From the NCBI GenBank assembly GCA_030620125.1, contig JAUXFI010000061.1, forward strand, positions 1 to 10,089: 10,089 nucleotides of DNA, written 5' to 3'. The stretch comes from Anaerolineae bacterium (lineage in GTDB: Bacteria > Chloroflexota > Anaerolineae > B4-G1). Each line of letters begins with the position of its first letter. Positions within the stretch are counted from its first letter, which is position 1. Below are positions 5,523 to 10,089 of this stretch, one piece after another. A program made the position numbers and the translations under genes. The notes under the pieces were generated by a model, which worked only from the letters and a program-made list of their open reading frames with translations, had not been told where the DNA came from and ran no database searches.

Positions 5523-8475
5523 GCAACGTGGCAATCTTGACGAGATCCTTCCCTGCTTTTCCGCCATCACTGATCACGGAATCGAACCCCCGCCCCCAGA
5601 CCGCGAACGCAGCCCAGTAGGAGGCGTGCGGGCGGTAGGCCAGCGTGCCCAACTGCGCCGTCCGCAGCGCCTCCATTACTGTTTCTCCCTGTGCCAGAGC
5701 CGTGTAAAAGTCCTGCATCAGCCGGGCGGTGGTCTCGTCCTCCACCCGCCAGCGGCTCGCGACCAACGCCGGGGCACCGGCAAAGAAGCAGGCGTGGGCC
5801 AGCCCCAGCATCTCCCCACCTCGTCCCTGCCCCAGTCCGGTCTGGCAGCCGCTCAATGTCACCAGCGCAGCCTGGGAGAGATCCAGCCCGTAGACCTCGT
5901 TCACCGTCAACGGGCCGTCGGCCAGGTACAGTGACGAAAAGAGAGGTGCATCAGCACGGAAGGCTCCGTGGGCCGCCACGTGCATCAGCCCCGCCATCCC
6001 TGCCTGCTCGCGCAGCGCCCTCGTGGTGGCCTGCTCCTCCATCAGCAGCAACGGCTCCCCACCAAAGCCACCCGCCAGCGCCTCTGCCACCTTTGCCGCC
6101 TCATCCAGCGCCAGTGGCAACCGTCCCTCCCAAGAGTGAGCCATCACCAGTGGTGAGCCTGCACTGGCCCCTCTACCCTCCGGCAGCGCGGCCAGGAGAC
6201 TGGCGGAGGGTAGGTAGCACACACTGTACCGCTCCAGGAGATGCCCCCGCCCGTCGTGGAACGCTCCCAGCGGCAGCGTGTGCAGAACGTCGCAGGGCAC
6301 GATCAGCAGCCGGCGCACCTCTGGTCCCAGCCGTGCCAGGGGCTTTGCCAGCACGGCCCGATAGAGCGTCTGCAAGTCCCCCAGGAGGTCCGCCTCCAGC
6401 AGTGCCAGGTCGGCGGGGTCGTCGAAGAGGCGTACCTCCTCCAGCGCGTGGCCCAGCCCGGCGGCGTCCCAGCGCAGTTGCGCCAGCCCCCCCATCGGCA
6501 CCACGTCTGCCCTGTCGCTGGTGACGACGAAGGCTAGTAGATAGTCGTCCACGTGATCGAAGGACAGCAGGGCCACGTCGTCGGGCAGGCGCCGGCGGAT
6601 CTCGCCCAGTCCTAGCACTTCCCCCTGCTCCAGCACGGCGAAGCGCGGGTCGGCCAGGCGATGGCGGCGGTAAGCGTCCGCCAGTTTCCGCTCCAGGTCG
6701 GCCAGTTCTTGCAACCGGGCCGGCCGATCCTCCGGCTCCACGACATCCTCATCGGCCTCTGTCATCAAGTCTACCGGATGGCGGAGATGGCTCACCCGCC
6801 AAGCCCAGCGTGCCTTCAGTTCTTCCAATCTTGTGGTGAGCGCAGTCGAACCAACGGCTCGATCTTCCCCGCCAATCTCCGACACAAGATGTCGCCCGCC
6901 GGTCAGAAAGTCGCGCAGTGCGCCGGCCCGCGCCAACTCCGAAGTGCGGAAGGCGTCGGCCACCCGGCCATCCTCCAGCGCCAGCCGCAACGCCGCCTCG
7001 TACACCGGGCGTTTGTCCGCCAGATACCCGCCGCGCAATTCGTCCAGACCCAGCCCCCGGGTGATCCTGGTCAGATAGCCCACGGCCCGGCTGTATTCGC
7101 CTCGGGCCAGAGATCGCTCACCAGCCGCCTCAGCGATGGCCCCCCGGGCGTGGGCGATGCGGTAGGCTAACACCGGCGGGGGCTCGGTGGTACCGGTGGG
7201 GTGACTCCCGGCTGCCCAGGCCACCCGATAGGCTACCTGCGCCTCCTTGATCCGCCCCAGATCTCCGCAGCAGGTAGCGATGATCAGATGGGCCTCAGCG
7301 TGACGCAGGGGGTAGCAATGCGCATTGAGCACACCGGAGGCCTCCGACGCCAAGCGCAATGCCTCTCCGGGTCGCCCTATCTCCTGTAATAGCGCCGCAC
7401 GCCGCAGGTCGAGCAGCGCTACCTCCACCGCGTCCCCCTGGATACGAAAGACTTGCCGAGCGCGCTCCAGTTCTCGGCAGGCCGAGTCGGTCTGCCCGCG
7501 CCGTGCATAGACCTCGGCCAGGAGCGAGGCTGACCGCGCCACCTGGCGTGGCATCTTGAGCCGGGTAAAGATCTCCACCAATTCCTCGTTCAACCGCGCT
7601 GCCTCCGGCAGGAGATTGACGTCGAGAAAGATTTGGGCGCGGTAGAGGTCAACGACGGCTGCGTCCACCTCGATGCCAGCCTCCAGGAAGGCACGGCGGC
7701 TCTTCTCCAGCCAGCGCAGCGCGGCCTGATGGTCAGCCAAGCGGACGCAGAGCACGCCCAAGTTCAGCGCCGTGCGGGACCAGGGCACCCAAGCCCCGTG
7801 GTCGGAGAAGACTCGTAAGGCATCCCGCAGCAAGGACTCGGCCTCGGCAAAGCGGTCCAGGCCCTCCAACGCCACTGCCTGGGTGATCCGGCAGCGGGCC
7901 GCCTGCACCGCGTTGTCCAGTTGGGCAAAGACCTCGGCTGCTCGCTCTGTCTGCGCCACTGCGCCAGCGTGGTCTCCCTGGTGCAGCGCGCAAATGCCCA
8001 GGTTGAGCAGGAGGTTGGCCATCTGCCGGGTGTTCCCCCGATCCGCCAGCACTTTTAGAGCACTGCGGCCCATCGCCTGTGCCTCGGCGTGGCGGCCAGT
8101 CCACATCAACGGCAGCATACAATTGGTCTGGAGTTGCGCTACATCCTCCGCCTGCCCCAGGCCGGCAAAGATGGAGATGGCGGTGGAGTAGGCAGCCAGG
8201 CAGTCGTCGTACTGTCCCAAAAACAAGAGGGCGTTGCCCCTGGCCCACCAGGCGGTGGCAACGCCCTCCTGCTCTGCTGCGAACTCTGCCGCCTCCAGTC
8301 CGACGCCGGTCGTCCGTAATGCCTCTCGGCTATCTTCCTCCACCAGTTCCCGGACCCGCTCCTTGAGCAGCCGGAAGAAAGCAGTGTCCAATGAACCGTG
8401 CGCCTTCAGCAGTGCCTGGCGTTCCTCCTTATCCCTTGCTGCGAGCAATCGTTGTAGCAACGTTGCAGTGTCCAT
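5491..8475 (-). CDS. TPR-repeat protein with C-terminal CHAT caspase-like protease domain
   Basis: This protein of about 994 residues is predicted cytoplasmic, with no signal or membrane segment seen. About ten TPR-like helical repeats fill residues 70-470 (e.g. ALLFLGQYDDCLAAYSTAI, LLNLGICALHQGDHAGAV), a usual protein-binding scaffold. A charged linker follows, then the CHAT domain at about 690-970. Its catalytic dyad is present: His836 in HVAAHGAF and Cys877 in LSGCQTGLG, followed by GEMLGLAHACFFAGAPALVASRW. CHAT proteins are caspase-related proteases; some act in defence, as in TPR-CHAT of type III-E CRISPR. The usual end (YWAAFAVWG) is followed by about 27 extra residues encoded by DNA that also carries P2 and P2b. 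The ATG at 8475 overlaps the anti-sigma stop by one base; a GTG at 8478 is an alternative start. The target is unknown; the anti-sigma protein is a plausible candidate. Confidence 0.92.
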   Translation of the reverse strand: MDTATLLQRLLAARDKEERQALLKAHGSLDTAFFRLLKERVRELVEEDSREALRTTGVGLEAAEFAAEQEGVATAWWARGNALLFLGQYDDCLAAYSTAISIFAGLGQAEDVAQLQTNCMLPLMWTGRHAEAQAMGRSALKVLADRGNTRQMANLLLNLGICALHQGDHAGAVAQTERAAEVFAQLDNAVQAARCRITQAVALEGLDRFAEAESLLRDALRVFSDHGAWVPWSRTALNLGVLCVRLADHQAALRWLEKSRRAFLEAGIEVDAAVVDLYRAQIFLDVNLLPEAARLNEELVEIFTRLKMPRQVARSASLLAEVYARRGQTDSACRELERARQVFRIQGDAVEVALLDLRRAALLQEIGRPGEALRLASEASGVLNAHCYPLRHAEAHLIIATCCGDLGRIKEAQVAYRVAWAAGSHPTGTTEPPPVLAYRIAHARGAIAEAAGERSLARGEYSRAVGYLTRITRGLGLDELRGGYLADKRPVYEAALRLALEDGRVADAFRTSELARAGALRDFLTGGRHLVSEIGGEDRAVGSTALTTRLEELKARWAWRVSHLRHPVDLMTEADEDVVEPEDRPARLQELADLERKLADAYRRHRLADPRFAVLEQGEVLGLGEIRRRLPDDVALLSFDHVDDYLLAFVVTSDRADVVPMGGLAQLRWDAAGLGHALEEVRLFDDPADLALLEADLLGDLQTLYRAVLAKPLARLGPEVRRLLIVPCDVLHTLPLGAFHDGRGHLLERYSVCYLPSASLLAALPEGRGASAGSPLVMAHSWEGRLPLALDEAAKVAEALAGGFGGEPLLLMEEQATTRALREQAGMAGLMHVAAHGAFRADAPLFSSLYLADGPLTVNEVYGLDLSQAALVTLSGCQTGLGQGRGGEMLGLAHACFFAGAPALVASRWRVEDETTARLMQDFYTALAQGETVMEALRTAQLGTLAYRPHASYWAAFAVWGRGFDSVISDGGKAGKDLVKIATLHGGKMGQKCV
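5492..5517 (-). promoter_or_regulatory. ECF-sigma-like promoter P2, upstream of D
   Basis: GGAA lies at 5517-5514 and CGTTTA at 5497-5492, with 16 nt between GGAA and CG. The -10-like part overlaps the stop codon of the CHAT gene. The distance to the ATG of D is about 110 nt, leaving a structured leader. The sequence matches P3 almost base for base, so D and C are probably co-regulated. Confidence 0.6.
5537..5562 (-). promoter_or_regulatory. ECF-sigma-like promoter P2b, second copy upstream of D
   Basis: GGAA at 5562-5559 and CGTC at 5542-5539 are separated by 16 nt, the textbook ECF form. It is preceded by the same GATGGC as P1 and P3. It sits inside the CHAT coding sequence, 45 nt upstream of P2, so D may have tandem promoters or one may be a decayed duplicate. 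Confidence 0.5.
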
Positions 8476-9176
8476 CACTCCACCCAGATCGTCCCCAGCG
8501 TCACGTCCTGTTCGCCGACCTGCAAGAGCAGTGCGTAGGAACCAGCCGGTGGTGCTATGAACCGGAAGCGGCCCCGCTCGTCAATCTCACTGCACGGGAA
8601 ATCACCCTCCGCTGTTGGCTTTTCCTCCAGCAGCCAAGCATGCCCGCTGTAGTCGGCGTCGGAAGGGGCGTCCCGTCTTCGCACTCGGCCAATTAGACTG
8701 CCCGCCTGGACAGAGAGCGTGACGACCAGGTCGTCGGTCTCGAAGCGACCCTGCCAGCCCTCACCCCTCGCAGGAACGGCCACGCGGGCAATCGGTCGAG
8801 CGACCAAGGCCAGCGCCAGCGACTCTCGCAGGCGGGCCAGGAGTGAGGGAGGCGCCTCGTCCGCCAGGTCGCGCACGGCAGTCACTTCCCCAGAGCAAAT
8901 AGAGCAGCGGCGCACGTGGGCCGCCACGCGCAGTTTCTCGGTCGCCAACAGCCGGTTGAGAGCAAAGTCGGCCAGAACTTGGGCTGTTGGGCAAGCGTCA
9001 CGGTAGAACGCAGCTAGCAATTGGGCGTCAATCATTCTCAATTGCTCGACCTGTTCTGCGCAGAAGGCACAGCGCGCAACGTGCCCAGCGACCTGGGATG
9101 AGGCATCTCCGTGCAAGTAGGCAATCAGGTCTCCCTCCTCAATCTCACTTGGGTTGATGCATCTGTCTTCGATCAT
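8475..9176 (-). CDS. Anti-sigma-like protein with two zinc-finger motifs and a C-terminal beta domain
   Basis: The ATG at 9176 (MIEDRCINP, 233 aa) is chosen because ATAGG lies seven bases upstream; ATGs at 9182 and 9224 fit worse, the latter lying inside the sigma gene. Two H-xxx-C-xx-C motifs are present: H32/C36/C39 (HVARCAFC) and H87/C91/C94 (HVRRCSIC), typical of zinc-binding anti-sigma domains (ZAS/zf-HC2). Most such proteins have one motif and a transmembrane segment; this one has two and no clear membrane segment. Residues 140-233 form a beta-rich domain ending with RGRFRFIAPPAGSYALLLQ, as in carboxypeptidase-regulatory-like folds. It lies between the sigma factor and the CHAT protease with overlapping or near-overlapping ends. 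It probably binds and holds the sigma factor in the cytoplasm; this is inferred from family and position. Confidence 0.82.
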   Translation of the reverse strand: MIEDRCINPSEIEEGDLIAYLHGDASSQVAGHVARCAFCAEQVEQLRMIDAQLLAAFYRDACPTAQVLADFALNRLLATEKLRVAAHVRRCSICSGEVTAVRDLADEAPPSLLARLRESLALALVARPIARVAVPARGEGWQGRFETDDLVVTLSVQAGSLIGRVRRRDAPSDADYSGHAWLLEEKPTAEGDFPCSEIDERGRFRFIAPPAGSYALLLQVGEQDVTLGTIWVE

Positions 9177-9183
9177 TGTCATT

Positions 9184-9189
9184 CCTATC
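9184..9189 (-). promoter_or_regulatory. Ribosome binding site deciding the anti-sigma start
   Basis: GATAGG on the minus strand lies seven bases before ATG 9176 and only one base before ATG 9182. This favours 9176 as the start. It sits just after the -10-like part of P1, so a transcript from P1 would have a leader of only about 10 nt containing this site. Confidence 0.5.
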
Positions 9190-9192
9190 TCA

Positions 9193-9924
9193 TTAAACGG
9201 GCGAACAGGCCATTTTTCCGCCATCGCTGCCGCTTTTTCCCCGGTGACTGTTCCAATACTCCTCGAGTTCGCGGTCGCGCCGCAACCGTCTCAGCAGGTT
9301 CTCCTTGATCCGGCTGACTGCCTTCGCATCGGGGAAGAGATCCGGTCGCACAGCCTGGATCTCTCGCGGGGTCAGACTGTAGTAATACGTCCCCTCAAAC
9401 ACAGCCCGCTCTTTCTCATCCTTGAGCCTGGAGAGCATGAGCTGCTTGTAGTCGGAATCGGTATGCTCCCGACCTGGCTGAGCGCGTGCCAGGACCAACT
9501 TGACCAGCGAAGCGTCGCGCAGCCTTTCCCAAAGCCTATGCTGCCGCTCTGCCTCTCGCCCGGCTTCGATACGCACGGTGACAGCGCACCGCTTGAGGTA
9601 GCCCATCACAGCGCCAATGTTGGAGAAATGAGCGGTGAAGGAAGACGTAGCGTCCTGCTGCGCCTTCCAGAAGCGCAGGAAGACATCTTGGGTGGTGTCC
9701 TCGCTGGCGTGCTGACCCAGCCAGAACAACACCAGCCTCCAGTATTGGTTCATGATGGCCGCCCAGGCGTCATCATCGGGGAAAGGAGCAAAGGCGCGGC
9801 AAAACAGTTCGTAGCAGGGGCCGGGCTCGCGCGCTGGCGCGCGGCGGCGACTGGCCTGTTGGGCACATGCCCGGGCGAGGTCTTTTGTAGAACAAGAATC
9901 CAACCGTTCGGGCTTCATTCTCAC
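9193..9924 (-). CDS. Sigma-70 family (ECF-like) RNA polymerase sigma factor
   Basis: This 243-residue protein starts at GTG 9924 (MRMKPERL), with GGAGG seven bases upstream; ATG 9918 in frame is the alternative. Region 2 spans about 52-125 ([54 protein letters not shown]), the part that binds core RNA polymerase and the -10. Region 4 spans about 165-222 ([19 protein letters not shown], then [15 protein letters not shown]), a helix-turn-helix for the -35. Region 3 is absent, as in ECF sigmas. The sequence is unusual: the N-DxxR pattern of region 2 is replaced, and the N-terminus has a Cys/Arg-rich extension of about 40 residues. The last residues (GGKMACSPV) are encoded by the P1 repeat. The start overlaps the recombinase stop (GTGA); the zinc-finger protein follows directly. 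Confidence 0.88.
   Translation of the reverse strand: MRMKPERLDSCSTKDLARACAQQASRRRAPAREPGPCYELFCRAFAPFPDDDAWAAIMNQYWRLVLFWLGQHASEDTTQDVFLRFWKAQQDATSSFTAHFSNIGAVMGYLKRCAVTVRIEAGREAERQHRLWERLRDASLVKLVLARAQPGREHTDSDYKQLMLSRLKDEKERAVFEGTYYYSLTPREIQAVRPDLFPDAKAVSRIKENLLRRLRRDRELEEYWNSHRGKSGSDGGKMACSPV
9194..9219 (-). promoter_or_regulatory. ECF-sigma-like promoter P1, upstream of the anti-sigma gene
   Basis: GGAA at 9219-9216 and CGTTTA at 9199-9194 are 16 nt apart, as in P2 and P3, and preceded by the same GATGGC. The -10-like part overlaps the TAA stop of the sigma gene. The spacer differs from P2/P3 in its second half while both boxes are kept, which argues for selection on the boxes. It could give sigma-dependent extra expression of the anti-sigma and CHAT genes, a negative feedback. 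Confidence 0.55.
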
Positions 9925-10089
9925 CCCACCCCCTCCACCGCCTCCACCAGGGCAGCCTCACTGGGCTGGGTGTAGATCGCCGTCGTTGCCACGCTGCTGT
10001 GACCCAACAGCGCCGCCACCGTCACCAGGTCCGCATTGGCTTCCCGCAGAAGGCGCGTGGCGAAGGTGTGGCGTAAAGTGTGCGGTGTC
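9921..10089 (-). CDS. Tyrosine recombinase/integrase, C-terminal end (partial)
   Basis: Only the last 55 codons are inside the window. They read [12 protein letters not shown], then [15 protein letters not shown], the closing half of the tyrosine recombinase catalytic domain. His and Arg of H-x-L-R-H, His of LGH and the nucleophilic Tyr of IYTQ are all present, so this end looks intact. The arrangement is XerC/D- or phage-integrase-like; the N-terminal part needed to tell them apart is missing. The stop TGA shares three bases with the GTG of the sigma gene, which implies a shared transcript and translational coupling. That is an unusual position for an integrase gene. Confidence 0.92.
   Translation of the reverse strand, partial: TPHTLRHTFATRLLREANADLVTVAALLGHSSVATTAIYTQPSEAALVEAVEGVG

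Noticed and set aside
5691..6524. Plus-strand open frame of 277 codons across the CHAT gene
   Set aside because: The translation is Pro/Arg/Ala-rich low-complexity sequence antisense to the catalytic CHAT domain, so it is a shadow.
9177..9224. Longer anti-sigma start at ATG 9224
   Set aside because: It would add residues encoded by the P1 repeat and overlap the sigma gene by 32 nt with no ribosome site. ATG 9176 has a properly spaced one.
9154..9975. Plus-strand open frame of 273 codons across the sigma gene
   Set aside because: It is antisense to the sigma factor and the recombinase end, both with recognisable motifs; no ribosome site or domain supports it.
1..10089. Integron with gene cassettes
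   Set aside because: A tyrosine recombinase next to a gene array is suggestive, but the repeats are coding stems rather than short attC hairpins. The recombinase fragment also shows no visible integron-specific feature, and the regulatory genes lie between it and the array.

Overview
The window looks like an accessory region of a GC-rich bacterial chromosome. I suspect a filamentous Chloroflexota relative (Anaerolineae/Caldilineae-like), because such genomes often pair sigma/zinc-finger anti-sigma genes with long TPR-CHAT proteins. That is family knowledge plus inference; no marker gene fixes the taxon. Almost everything is on the minus strand and is read here from high to low coordinates.

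Region 1 (10089 to 5491) is a tightly overlapped regulatory operon. It holds the C-terminal end of a tyrosine recombinase, a sigma-70/ECF-type sigma factor (GTGA overlap with the recombinase stop), an anti-sigma-like protein with two zinc-finger motifs, and a ~994-residue TPR protein ending in a CHAT caspase-like protease domain with its His/Cys dyad intact.

Region 2 (5382 to 1) is an array of five paralogous envelope proteins, called D, C, B, A and Z here, with Z cut by the window start. Each has a short cytoplasmic N-terminus, one signal-anchor segment and a nearly identical ~110-residue beta-rich core. The four complete ones then carry a C-terminal domain that differs from copy to copy. 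Three small ORFs encoding signal-peptide-like peptides (L1, L2, L3) share a conserved 5' segment. A plus-strand two-gene module resembling a TumA/TumE (DUF6516-like) toxin-antitoxin pair sits between C and D; its second gene appears to lack its middle.

The link between the regions is a repeated promoter-like element, GGAA-N16-CGTTTA, found with identical spacing three times, plus a fourth GGAA-N16-CGTC copy. The copies lie upstream of the anti-sigma/CHAT genes, of D (two in tandem), and of the C-B-A-L2-L1-Z run. This is the usual architecture of an ECF sigma promoter. I infer a regulon in which the sigma factor, held by the zinc-finger protein and perhaps controlled by the CHAT protease, drives a set of surface proteins with a constant stem and variable ends. 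No stretch over 300 bases lacks a gene. I saw no tRNA, rRNA, CRISPR array or reverse transcriptase.
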